DNA from: Gnetum montanum | Lineage: Eukaryota; Streptophyta; Gnetopsida; Gnetales; Gnetaceae | Length of the DNA: 50,093 nt | Reading direction: 5' to 3' | NCBI GenBank assembly: GCA_015680685.1 | Contig: MNCI01005291.1 | Location: 538,551-588,643, forward strand | Part shown: positions 1 through 10,179 of the stretch, in pieces | How positions within the stretch are numbered: the first letter of the stretch is position 1 | Layout: the number at the start of each line of letters is the position of its first letter | The notes under the pieces: model-generated | Databases searched by the model: none | The model's input: only the letters and a program-made list of their open reading frames with translations | Told to the model about the DNA's origin: nothing | Translations under genes and position numbers: made by a program

Positions 1-297
1 CACGTTATTCGTACAAGGGGAGGTCAGAAGGTAAGCTGATAGATGCACATCCTTAGGAGAAAGCGTAACAACGGTGGCTACACTGCCACCTCTAGTGGTT
101 GAAGCTCCATCAAAATATAACGTTGCTTCAAGGCCTGTTGATACAGGGCTTAAACTGTGTACATGTTAATCCGGGAATTCTGGCTCTATTGTAGCTTGAT
201 CGTTAACTAGCGACGTTGCTAACTGGTCAGCTATGGCTTTGCCTTTGGTGGATGACTGGCCAACATAATGTAAATTGAACTCAGCTGTGATAGCTTT
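1..297 (-). pseudogene. Archaeal-type RNase H region of a Tat element, inverted fragment
   Basis: Read on the minus strand from about 297 down to 1, this gives the junction between the reverse-transcriptase-linked RNase H and the second (archaeal-type) RNase H typical of Tat elements. The conserved words AEFNLHYV, KGKAIADQLA, LYFDGASTTRGG and PCTNNV appear in the expected order. The matching stretch of E2 (7288-7550) reads QAIAIQL, MYFDKASTTHGA and LCTNNIVEYEG. FDGAS carries the first acidic residue of the RNase H active site. One stop interrupts the frame, and the fragment runs off the window. Its orientation is opposite to the integrase that starts just after it. Confidence 0.75.
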
Positions 298-304
298 NCC
301 CACT

Positions 305-1621
305 TTAATGATAGAATGTACAGAGCCTATCATTCAAGTGGTGCAAATTGCCTCATTAAAAGTGGAAGGAACACCAGAATGGTATGACAGCATTAAAACT
401 TACCTTTTTCATGGTGAACCACCGCATGAGCTAACACATGCATAAAAAGATGCTATGCACAAATGTGCCAGGCAATACATCATCCTTGGAGACAGTACTC
501 TCTATAGACGCTCCTTCAATGGGGTATTGCTTACCTACGTTAACAGTGACCAAGCACAATGAATAGTTAACGAAGTCCATGAAGGGTTGTGCGGAGGACA
601 CGTAGCCTCGCAAGCAATGACTGCTAAGATGAAATGCTTAGGGTATTATTGGCCATATATGGAAAAAGACTACCTTGCCAAGGTTAAGACATGTGACACG
701 TGTCAGCGTTACACAAATCTGATACATGTGTCACCAACTGAGTTACACACTACTCAAATCACTTGGCCATTCCAATGATGTGGACTAGACATCATAGGCC
801 CCATCTTGCCTAAATCTTTCACAGGTCATAGCTTCATTATCACTGCCATTGAGTATTTTACAAAGTCGGTTGAGGCTATCCCCCTGTGAAAGATCACATC
901 TCAATAGATTTTCCACTTCATCTTAGACAATATTGTAACCAGATTTGGACTCCCTATGACTATTGTGACTGACAATGGACCATAATTTAGTAGCTCAGAA
1001 ACCAAATCTTTTTGCGATAATCTTGGTATTAGACAATCTTTTTCTTCACCTTATTACCCGAAAGAAAATGGTTAAGTAGAGGCAATGAACAAGGTGATCA
1101 TCAATTTGCTCAAGAAAATGCTTGACAGTAATAAGAACCGGTGGCATGAAAAAATCCTCTATGTGCTATGGGCGTATCGTACGACATGCAGAACAGCTAC
1201 AGACAGGATCCTCTATAGCCTGGTCTATGGATCCGAAATAGTGTTGCCCTTGGAATTACAGATTCCCTTATTATGGATGGTCCTATCTATGGTTATAAAT
1301 GAGAATCAACACAATGATTCTAGAATTATGAATTTAGACTTAGTGGAGGAGAAACGCATCCAGACGCTCGACACCATCGAGAGATATCAAGATAAACAGC
1401 GATAGAAGCATCGGCACAACCTGCATCGGTGATTGATCGAGAAAGGATATTTAGTTCTCAAGGCCATTTGTGAACCAGTAGGCAAGTTCTCTACAAATTG
1501 GAAAGATCCTTTCCTGGTCATCGGTGCATACGGCAACGAAGCATTCAAGTTAGCAGACACCGATGGCAACGAACTACCAAATCCGGTGAATCATCTGTAC
1601 CTAAAGCAGTATTACATTTGA
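305..1621 (+). pseudogene. Ty3/gypsy integrase with upstream linker (E1), broken
   Basis: Integrase inserts retrotransposon cDNA into host DNA. The frame opens with the Tat linker (EWYDSIKTYLFHGE near 390). It continues through an HHCC zinc-binding region (VHEGLCGGH; CDTCQRY near 690-710) and the catalytic core: D at 788-790 (GLDIIGP), D at 971-973 (IVTDNGP) and E at 1079-1081 (VEAMNK). The last two are 35 residues apart, so this is DD35E. The C-terminal part (KAICEPVGKFSTNWKDPF, then VNHLYLKQYYI) ends at a stop at 1619-1621. Several in-frame TAG and TGA codons break it, but the catalytic triad is still present. It is the best preserved integrase in the window. Confidence 0.88.
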
Positions 1622-1654
1622 ACATCAACTTAGCTCAAAACCAAGTAACAAACA

Positions 1655-1985
1655 TCCTCTACGACATAAAATTGGCAAAGTTGTACATGTCCTCTATGAC
1701 GTAAAACTGGTAGCTCTTGCAAGCGTCCGCCAAGATGCTAAATTGGCAAAGGTAAGCACACGTCTGCTGAGATGCTAAATTAGCACAGACTTGTCCCTGG
1801 GTTACGACATAAAACTAACACCCATAGCATGGTCTGCTAGGACCATAAACTAGCCCTTCCATCATCTGCTATGACGTAAAACTAGCAGATTCCTGTTTGC
1901 CCAGACGTTAAACCGGGACCATGGTCTACTGAGACTTAAAACCAGCAACAACAATCACCCAGGACCTAAAACTGGAGTCTGTCAA
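1655..1985 (+). repeat. Array of about ten hairpin-forming 32-36 bp repeats (E1)
   Basis: Directly after the integrase stop, about ten imperfect units follow, each with a core like TGCTATGACRTAAAACTAGCA-type sequence and about ten variable bases. Several cores are inverted repeats. ATCTGCTA at 1864-1871 pairs perfectly with TAGCAGAT at 1883-1890, and GCTAG at 1836-1840 pairs with CTAGC at 1850-1854. One frame translates to repeated YD-K-LA words. The same repeat occurs in E2, E3 and E5. Function unknown. Confidence 0.8.
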
Positions 1986-3172
1986 CAAGCCATCCATGAA
2001 GAAAGCAAGCATGATCATTCTTGCACTACATCCCTACCAGATGGAGCAGGTAAGGCGTTGGGACAGATATGACGTCGTTACCCCGCTAGCATTCTACTAA
2101 TTCCTCAGACATGTCGAAAGGCATACTACTGACCCCTCGGAGATGTTACTACAATAGCCACTTCGTAGCTGCACCTTCTGGGATCAGTTTCACTGCTTGG
2201 GGCCCCAAAAAAACTAGGGTTACTCGTAGCCTCAATGGCCTCCATCCATCATTGTCACCAGACGCTAGCTTAGCAGATTCATCTGACATGTTCTTTGCAT
2301 GGTCCTTCGAGCAAGACGAATCTGGCTCTTGACAACAACTACAGGAATCATGGCATCAACATTGGCACTCTTGTTACTTGCTGCGGTCCTAGTTTCAAGG
2401 GCCTACACTTTCCTTGTTGTTTTGGATGGTGCTTGTTTCAACAGCCTCCCTCCTTAACGATCAGGACATTTGTTCCTGCCTTCTTGTCCTATGTTGTGTT
2501 TTGGCTACTTGTTACAACAGCGTTGATCAAGAATACTTTCATTGGAAGGTGAGGTGCCACGACGTTCGGAGGTGGCTACTCGACTAGTCTAGTCACTTGG
2601 AAGTGCAAACCCTACCTCTCCCTCCATCGGATGTCTTACCTTATTTTTTCCCCCTTTCCTTATCCCTTCCTTATCCTTACAATTATCCCACCTTCTTCTC
2701 TGCTTGTACAGATGGTGAGAATTAAGTAACTCCATTTTTAATTATCATGCCCATAAACTGGTGTAACGCAGCTCACCCGGTGGCATGCAATCTACATTTT
2801 GTCAAAAAGGGGGGGGGGGGGTTTGGCAAAATGGATGTAAAACAGCTAATCCAAGCCATGTAGGCATAACAAAAATCACACTTGTAAGCCCTTGATATGT
2901 AGTATGACGGCATAACCTTTCGTTAACATATTAGCGAAAGAACGTAATGACTTGTTCGGAGAAGCTTCATGATCATGTATTTGAGTCTTCCCTAAACCTA
3001 CCATCCTTAACTCCTATAAGATCCCTTCTACACTTTGTTTCCTTCCATCCTCGCACTTCTAAGTTTGACAGAACGATGTTTGAGTGGTCTTCGATAGACA
3101 CCATTGACGCTTTTGACTTTCCAGTGTTTCGTATTCTTTATCAATGTCTTTCAGGCAAGCCCTCTAAACGTC
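1986..3172 (+). other. E1 3' region between repeats and polypurine tract
   Basis: No recognisable protein domain is present. Open frames at 2111-2332, 2295-2552 and 2947-3204 have no familiar motif. A run of thirteen G lies at 2809-2821. The last 100 bases before the polypurine tract resemble the same place in E3: one frame reads SKRQQRRGAIET here and SRRQQRGAIET there. This supports common family membership rather than a gene. Confidence 0.6.
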
Positions 3173-3175
3173 AAC

Positions 3176-3189
3176 AAAGAAGAGGGGCC
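3176..3189 (+). promoter_or_regulatory. Polypurine tract of E1
   Basis: The sequence AAAGAAGAGGGGCC ends two bases before the LTR start (TGAAACAC at 3192). It is the likely plus-strand DNA primer. The same tract precedes the 3' LTR of E3 (29244-29254) and, on the minus strand, that of E5 (17849-17859). Confidence 0.85.
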
Positions 3190-3191
3190 AT

Positions 3192-4623
3192 TGAAACACT
3201 ATGAAAATTTTGAGGCCTCGACAGTTCAGTGAAAAAAATTGGTAACTCAGACGAAGGGTTGCAACAAGGAGAGGCACAACAAGTTCCTTTTTAGTTGAAG
3301 GTCTGTCTCGCCATGTTGCGCAGCACAGCACAAGTGAATTCTAGAGGATGGAGCAAGGTGACGAATGCACGGTGGCCAAGCTTCCAACTCTGCAAGTCAT
3401 CTATTTCAAAAAATCTTAATTTTTGGCAAATTATGCTATATTACGCTACTTAGTGTAACGTCACATTGTGCAGCGTAATATCAAAGATAGCCCACCGTAG
3501 CATCAAGGATGGCAAGCAGACAAGACTTCGACAGCCTGGCAAAAATATCAAGTCCTAAACAACAGTTTGCAGTATAACATGCATCTCAGCAAGTTTTCTT
3601 TTCTGGTTAAGGGGCCCATTATGCTGCTTTACGTAGCGCAGTGTAGTAAAAACCCCGAAAAGGATAGAAATAGAGGAAATGCGGCAACAACACTTGAACT
3701 TTTGCAGTTTCATCATTTTACGCTGAATTATGCTACTATGCATAATTTAGTGTGATGCAGTGTAATTCAAGTAACGAAAAGCACATCATACACCACAATA
3801 TGCTCTCTAGCGTATTACAGTGTCAAAAGACAGTCTGGTGCCAAAGCTCGCACGAGGGTAGTTTATGACGCGCTACGTAGCATAGTGTCGTAAGCTTCAA
3901 CGATAACGCATTGAGTCAATGGCATTTTATGAGTGCAAGACATGCATCACTTAAACCATGTTTTTCTCCTGATCTTAACCTTATAAATGCTCTAGTTAAT
4001 GGAGATCAAGTGGTTGGCAAAATTTTTCTTTCAAGACTGGCAAAAGAGCAAAGGAGAATCAGCGATTGTGAGAACGCTAGAAGTAATTGACAAGAATTCT
4101 TGATCAGAAACAATTGGCTACCAGATATTCTCCCATAGATTTGACTTCCTTGCGCCTAGATTGGCTAGATCAAGGTAGATTGATCCTCGCTTGTTTCATC
4201 TTTGTATAACTTTCTTGTCACTGGCATATACTTCGTCCAAACCGAAGTTTGGCTAAAATCATTGTATCAAACATATTGTTTTCATAAATTAAATCTTAGA
4301 TCTTGTGATTGTATTATCTATCAAATCTGATCTCTTGCACCCTAGTTAGATAGATTTTGCAATCTTACCTAAATCATTTGCATTATCTTCAATTACTTTC
4401 GGGGTAACAACATTACATCGCTTCATAAAGAATCTGCATTCCACCATCGAAACTATTATCAAACCTTTTACTGATTAAATAAGTCCTTGTCTAATTGACA
4501 AGACTGTTTAGGGCATCTCAGATTCATTTTCTCCAGCACGGTCCTTGCACGGATCTGGGGTTAGAACTGTGTACCACGGATTTTCGTCGGTATTTCCAGC
4601 GGCCGATGTTTTCCGTCGTTACA
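3192..4623 (+). repeat. 3' LTR of E1
   Basis: The LTR starts TGAAACAC just after the polypurine tract and ends TTACA at 4623, giving 1432 bp. A TATA box lies at 3982-3988. Near the end, the block AAGTCC...TTTAGGGCATC from 4481 matches the same position in the LTRs of E3, E2 and E5, about 140 bp before the terminus. U3 holds several copies of a TACGCTAC/GTAGCGCAGTGTAG-like word (3430-3480, 3615-3650, 3717-3770, 3868-3895). No primer-binding site follows 4623, so this is a 3' LTR. Confidence 0.85.
3982..3988 (+). promoter_or_regulatory. TATA box in E1 LTR
   Basis: TATAAAT in the context CCTTATAAATGCTC, 643 bp before the LTR end. Equivalent TATA boxes sit in the other LTRs of the window, so this is the likely U3/R promoter. 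Confidence 0.55.
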
Positions 4624-5716
4624 CCCCCTCCCATCCATGCTAGCTAGTGTGGAAATAGGTGAGTGAAGCTCCAAAACTTGATTTTTGGCTTGTATTAACC
4701 TCAAAAGTATTTAATTTTGACATATTTTACCTTGTGCTACCTTCAAAAGGCCTTGGAACATAGATTTCGATCCTCTAGATGTCATAAAATTCATTTTCTT
4801 GGTTTCCATGCTAGAACCACCTTACTTAGCATAGATCTAGTGTGGAAGATGTTTTTAGGCTACAGAAAGGAATCACAGGGGTTGAAATTGATGTCAAAAC
4901 TAATGCATTCCCTTCCTTAGTCAATTGCACTAACATGCAAGCCAATAGAAGTTAAAAACTACTCAAAATAAGCTTGGGAAACTATTTGTATGTTTCTTCC
5001 ATGCCAGCTAGTATGGAAACAATTGTGGTTTAATGTGAATGCCTTAAAACCCTTTATTTTTAGGTCCAAATAACCCAAAAATAGCCTTTATTGATGACCA
5101 AACCTATATAATAGCCTTGTAACCCTAAATCATGGCTCACTAAGGCCTAAAACTAGCAAAACCTAATACTTTTTGACCTATATTAGCCAAGTTTCACTAT
5201 ATGTAGCTATTTTTGCTTGGTTTATTCTTATTACATGATGTTTCAACTTATTTTTAGCCTTGTGGTGTTGCATTGTTAACCTTCTTGACCTAGTTTTGTG
5301 TTTATCTTATTATAGCCTTATTTGCCTCTTTATAGCCTTGGATTGGTATTAAATAGTGGGGTTTAACCTTCCTTGATCACCATTTAACACCATGTGACCA
5401 TGGCTCGCTATGGCCTTAAATTGGTATCATGGCTTGCTAAGGCCTAAAAGTAGCAAAACTGTAACCCTTGTTGACTATTTGTAGTCTTATTTCTCATACT
5501 TCCATTTTTTAACCTTTTATTGGCCCTTATTACACTTTATTTGCTTGTTTTTATCCTATTTATAGCCTTGAATGATCTTTTTTATATTAGAATAGTATGT
5601 ATTTGCATAATTTTATAGCATTTTAGCATTGTTTATTCACTGTTATCCAAGTGCCACTTAATATGCTTTTGGTTGACTTCCATGATTAAAGTATGAGTAC
5701 CTAGAAGTAGATCAGT
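4624..5716 (+). other. E2 AT-rich spacer before reverse transcriptase, with hairpin units
   Basis: No gene is seen. The stretch is built of recurring short words (TATAGCCTT, TTTTAGCC, CTAGTGTGGAA) and carries isolated hairpin-type units near 5120-5160 and 5400-5460. In one of them TTGCTA at 5434-5439 pairs with TAGCAA at 5451-5456. The same kind of AT-rich text follows the protease in E3 and appears reversed in E5 (19330-19960). Confidence 0.5.
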
Positions 5717-7260
5717 TTGCCTTTGTGCCTACATGGGTCCCATGGTGATGTAACATGGTATATCAAACTTCATTGCCTAAATCTTGAGCTTGAGAGTCTT
5801 GTAAACTACATAGCCTCTATCAAGAAACCTCTAGAATGGCCTGAAAACTTGGTCAAAACCCTTGACTTAGAGGTGGGAGACATAACTGAAGACTCTCTAG
5901 TTGAGGTTTTTATTATAACACATAGTGGTAAGGAGAAAAACCTTAAATTAAGTTCCTTACTAGAACCTCAATAGGCTTAAGACATCACCAAGGTCATATA
6001 GGAAAGCATTGGGACCTTCACTTGGTCATATGAGGATATGTGAGGTCTAGATTCACATTTAGTCTAACATAACATCATAATTGACCCTAGCATTAGATTG
6101 GTTAAGCAAAAAGTATGCAAGATTAGACTTGATTTGTCTTTGATAGTTCATGATGAGATCTCGAACTCTACCACATTGGTTTCATTAGGGTTGTTGAGTA
6201 CAAAAAATGGATGTCTGACATAGTGGTAGTTCCTAAGAAAAATGGGAATATCCATATTTGCATTGATTTTTGAGGCTTAAATAAAGTGACTATCAAGGAT
6301 GACTTTCCTTTACCTAGTATTGATCAACTTATTGATCCTACTACTGGGCATGCCTTATTATCCTTCTTGGATGGATTCTTAGGATATAACTAGACTAGGA
6401 TTAACCTAGAGCATCAACCTAGTATGTCCTTCGTGACCCATTGGGGTGCCTTTTGCTTTACCATGATGCCATTTAGCATTCAGAACACAAGATCAACTTA
6501 TCAATGAGCCATGACCTATATCTTCAATGATTACATGTTAGGTTTTCTCAACAATTATGTAGACAATATAGTTGTTAAGTCCAAAGTGACCAACAATCAT
6601 GCTAATGATCTAGATTTTGTGCTTAATTGTTGTCTTAGATATGAGCTTAAGCTGAATCCTAAGAAGTGTGTCTTTGGTGTTAAGATCTGAAGTAGGGATA
6701 TGTGTGGATCCTGATAAGGTTAAGCCCATATCCAAATTAGTAGCACCTATCAACCTTAAGGAGCTTTGAGGATTACAAGGCAGGTTACAGTTTATTTGTA
6801 GGTTTATCACTGGGCTTATAGGTAAATTACAATCCATGTAACACTTTCTTAAGAAATGGATTTACTATAAGTGGACAGCTCAATGCCAAGAGGCCTTTTA
6901 AAACCTTAAGCAAAAGTTGGCACAACTACCAATAGTCTACCCTCCACAAGAAAGTAAACCATTTTATATCTACCTTGCTATCTCCAACACGTCCATTGCC
7001 TTTCTACTCTGTTAGAAACATGATAATGGAGTAGAGATGCTAGTATACTGCTCATCCATGCATTAGTTGCTCATGAGACCCAATACATTGAAGTGGAGAA
7101 GTATCATCTAGCACTAGTCTTCTCATTGAAGAAGTAGAAACACTACCTCTTTCAAAGCCAAGTCAATGTCATTTGCAAAGGCAACATACTTAGAGCCATA
7201 ATAACGAACATCAACAAGAGTAGCCATATAGTTTGATGGAAATCCATAACAATAGAGTTT
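5717..7260 (+). pseudogene. Reverse transcriptase and RNase H of E2, broken
   Basis: The frame carries the Tat pre-polymerase words (GTFTWSYEDM near 6010, then VKQKVCKIRLDLSL). Reverse transcriptase motifs follow: GLNKVTIKDDFPLP (near 6275), HALLSFLDGFLGYN, THWGAFCFTMMPF, and the active-site box at 6556-6567, which reads YVDN followed by IVVKS. The second aspartate of the YVDD box is therefore asparagine, by a G-to-A change. The RNase H part is recognisable near 6915-7230 (IVYPPQESKPFYIYLA; ETQYIEVEKYHLALV). Many stops and some frame changes rule out function. The first 85 codons (5717-5971) are open but unrecognised; they occupy the stretch between protease and polymerase. Confidence 0.85.
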
Positions 7261-7287
7261 GATCTTCATTACATCTCTCAATCCTCA

Positions 7288-7790
7288 ATGAAATGTCAAG
7301 CTATAGCTATACAACTCACTGTTTCATCTATTGATGACCATGCAACCATAGATCCTAAGTTCCTTGATGGGTACCTTAACACTATTAGCCAACTGCCTAA
7401 GGGCTATGAGGTGATCATGTACTTTGACAAAGCCTCAACTACCCATGGGGCCAGTGCTAGTGCCATCATAACTTTCCCATTTGGTGAAATCTAATCCTTC
7501 ACCTATTGTTTTGAGTTTCTATGTACCAATAACATAGTAGAGTATGAGGGTTTGATCAGGGGGCTGGTGGTAGCTCGTGATCTAGGAATTGGATGCTTAA
7601 TGATCAAGGGTGATTCAAAACTTGTGGTTAACAAATTAACTAAAGTATATGCATGTAAATCCAAACATTTACAATCTTATTATAACCTAGGGAAGCAATT
7701 GTTACAACAATTTGTTGACATTGATATCCAACACATACGTTGAAATGATAATGCCATAGCTAATGTAATTACAATGCTAGCCCTTAGTGT
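7288..7790 (+). pseudogene. Archaeal-type RNase H (aRNH) of E2, broken
   Basis: Tat elements carry a second RNase H after the usual one. It is visible here as MYFDKASTTHGASASAII (from about 7420), CTNNIVEYEGLIRGLVVARD (near 7530) and IKGDSKLVVNKLTKVY (near 7600), which contain the acidic residues of the RNase H fold. The usual G of FDGAS is K. A stop at 7492-7494 and another at 7741 interrupt the frame. The tail HIR*NDNAIANVITMLA matches the usual aRNH end (HVPR-N-ADALA-LA). Confidence 0.85.
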
Positions 7791-7869
7791 GACACTAGAT
7801 GTGTTTAGTAGATTTTCCACCTTAATTGTTGACTATGCTATCCCCATCATGTAGAAAAATAAGGATACC

Positions 7870-9153
7870 TTTATGGCTATAGTTCATACTACACCTACTA
7901 GGGAGTGGTATGATGATATCAAATTTTACCTTATGCATGGTGAATCCTCACAAGGCCTAACTACTGCTCAAAAGGATGTTGTAAATAAATGATTGAAGTA
8001 TTATGTCATCATAGGTGATAACACATTATGTCGATAGTCCTATGATGACATATTGTTAAAGTGCTTAGGTAAAACTAAAGCCAGAATAGTCCTAGAGGAG
8101 GTGCAATAGGGTGTTTGTAGGGGAAATATAGGACCTAGAGCTATGACCACTAAGATTATATGGTTAGGCTATTATTGGCCCTATATGGAAAGTGACTACT
8201 TGTAGAAGGTTACATGATATGACACGTGCAAACACCTTCTAAGTTGCACACCAACTAAGTTGCAACTAACTAAGTTGCACACTACTCAGATAACTTGGTC
8301 ATTTCAATGATGGGGCTTGAATATCATTAAACCTATAATGCTTGAGTCTTTGACGGGACATAGCTTCATCATCATTGCAACTGAATACTTTATTAATTAG
8401 GTTGAAGCTATTTTCCTAAGGAAGACTACATTCAAAAAAGTCTATAAATTTTTCCTAGATAACATTATAGCCTATTTTGGCATACCCATGATCATAGTTA
8501 TATATAATGAACCATAATTTAGTAGCCAAGAAACCAAAGGCTTCTATCATGACATAGGCATTAAGGATATTCTTTATCATCACCTTATTACCCTCAAGCT
8601 AATAGATAAGTAGAAGCAAGAAACAGGCCATCATCAACTTTCTCAAGAAGATGCTTAATAATAGCAAGCACAAATGGCATGATCAGCTTATCCATGCAAT
8701 TTAGGCCTATTGTACAACTTACCATACAACAACTGGTGTAATACCTTATAGCTTGGTTTATGATTTTTAAGCTATTTTACCTCTTGAATTACATGTACCA
8801 TTTCTTGAAGTGACCTTAACTAACTTCATCAATAATGAACAAAGTAAGGAGTTGTGCATAGAAGAGTTGGACTCAGTGGAGGAGCAATGTATGCAAGCAC
8901 TTGCTTAGGTTGAGCACTATCAAGAGAGGTAGAAATGATAGAACCACCATAACTTGACCAAGTGTAAGATTAAGGAAGGTGATATGGTCCTCAAAACTAT
9001 TTGCAAGCATGTAGATAAATTCTTAGTCAAATAGGAAGAATCCTTCCTTGTCACTAGAGCCTATGGTAATGGAGCATTTAGGATAGCCAACATGAATGGG
9101 AATGAGTTGGCCAGTCTTGTTAATCATTTGTATGTAAAGCCATATTACATGTA
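7870..9153 (+). pseudogene. Integrase with linker of E2, catalytic residues lost
   Basis: The linker (REWYDDIKFYLMHGE near 7905) and zinc-binding region are followed by a core that aligns with the E1 integrase. All three catalytic positions look altered: GLNIIKP for GLDIIGP, VIYNEP for VTDNGP, and the glutamate region is scrambled (near 8610). The C-terminus keeps VNHLYVKPYYM, ending at a TAG at 9151-9153. Dozens of stops are present. This copy is long dead. Confidence 0.85.
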
Positions 9154-9179
9154 GCTAACAATCATTAATAAGAGAGCTT

Positions 9180-9365
9180 CCTCAACATGGCCTTCTAGGA
9201 CCTAAAACTAGTGTGACCATGACTTGTTGAGGCCTTAAACTGGCAATATGGCCTACCAAGGTCTTAAACTAGCACTGTTGTCCTCTATGACCTTAAACTG
9301 TCAGCATGGAGTGACAAGGCCTTAAACTACTACCATGGCCCACCATGACATTAAATTGGGAACAT
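9180..9365 (+). repeat. Hairpin-type repeat array after E2 integrase
   Basis: About six units of roughly 30 bp, each containing a core like AGGACCTAAAACTAG or AAGGCCTTAAACTGGCA, begin just after the integrase stop. The position and core match the E1 array at 1655-1985. Decay has broken some of the stems. Confidence 0.7.
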
Positions 9366-9419
9366 TGGTGGTCTGGGTAGCTTGATTTTATCATTCTATG
9401 TATCCTATATGCATTGTAA

Positions 9420-9780
9420 CATTATAACATGCTTTGTTTGCTCGGTCTTCTTGTCCTCTTGGAGTTGTGTGTGCAGGATGAATCTTGAAGCCATTACAAG
9501 GGTGCAACTCATTATAACAACAAGTCATCATGTGACCTCAATGTGCAAGATTTGGTGAGTTTGTCTTGCTTTGTAAAGAGTGCTTGTACCATTGCCCTTC
9601 CTCTAGTACCACTCTTTGGGCCCAACCCCATAGCTTGAATATGACCTTTCATACCTTTAGCAACAATGTTGACCATTGTTTGTCATTCATGCATTATGGC
9701 CATATGATATCTCTTCATCATGCTTCAACTTCAAGTCCACTTGACTGTAACACACTTCATTTAGTGGAAAATCATTAGGT
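9420..9780 (+). other. Conserved 3' block with small peptide frame (E2 copy)
   Basis: A block CCTCTTGGAGTTGTGTGTGC, then AGGATGAA, near 9455-9483 recurs in E3 (28375-28405) and reversed in E5 (18680-18720). It resembles a 3' splice site: a pyrimidine-rich run followed by CAG. It is followed by a short frame starting MNLEA and reading VQLIITTSHHVTSMCKIW, similar to peptides at the same place in E3 and E5. No known domain. Confidence 0.45.
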
Positions 9781-10179
9781 CCATTGAGCATAACACATCT
9801 TGATCTATGGGATAACCCCCAAGTCTATTGCAAGTAACATAACTCACTCAATAGAAAAACTATGTCAAATCAACCCTAGTAATGAGGCCCAATGAAGGTC
9901 TCACCCCACAAAAAAATGGTTATGTAAATTGCAAAGAAGCCATATGGCCAGTGAAACCTCAAATCCTATTGACCAAATAAATCTTGGAATGAAGTGGGTG
10001 GATCCTCAAATGCATTCGCTGAGTCACCAATACTTTAAGAAATGTTAGTATCACACTATAGCCATGATGTCAACACTTGGAATGCATTGTTAGGCTTCAT
10101 AACCAACTTCCTCTAACCCCATACCATTACCAATACCATCTTGTTATACACTTTTCTACAATGGAAACACTTATAAAGG

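Larger units (their letters stand above)
1..4623 (+). mobile_element. E1: partial Tat-lineage Ty3/gypsy LTR retrotransposon, 3' part
   Basis: The order linker, integrase, hairpin-repeat array, long non-coding 3' region, polypurine tract and LTR is that of the downstream part of a Tat-type Ty3/gypsy element. The 5' LTR, gag, protease and reverse transcriptase lie outside the window or are lost. The 3' LTR has clear ends (TG at 3192, CA at 4623), and E2-like sequence follows at once, which suggests that E1 inserted into E2. E1 keeps more CpG and a better coding frame than E2, so it is probably the younger. The first 297 bases are inverted relative to the rest. Confidence 0.85.

Noticed and set aside
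2290-2420. Possible inverted copy of the conserved 3' block in E1
   Set aside because: Partial likeness is seen on both strands, neither convincing; I could not align it without many gaps.
2349-2455. Signal-peptide-like start (MASTLALLLLAAVLVSRAY) in E1 3' region
   Set aside because: The frame stops after about 35 codons, and no similar peptide occurs at that place in E2, E3 or E5.
2809-2821. Run of thirteen G as a G-quadruplex or regulatory element
   Set aside because: A single homopolymer run, possibly of wrong length in the assembly; no second G run nearby in the same element.
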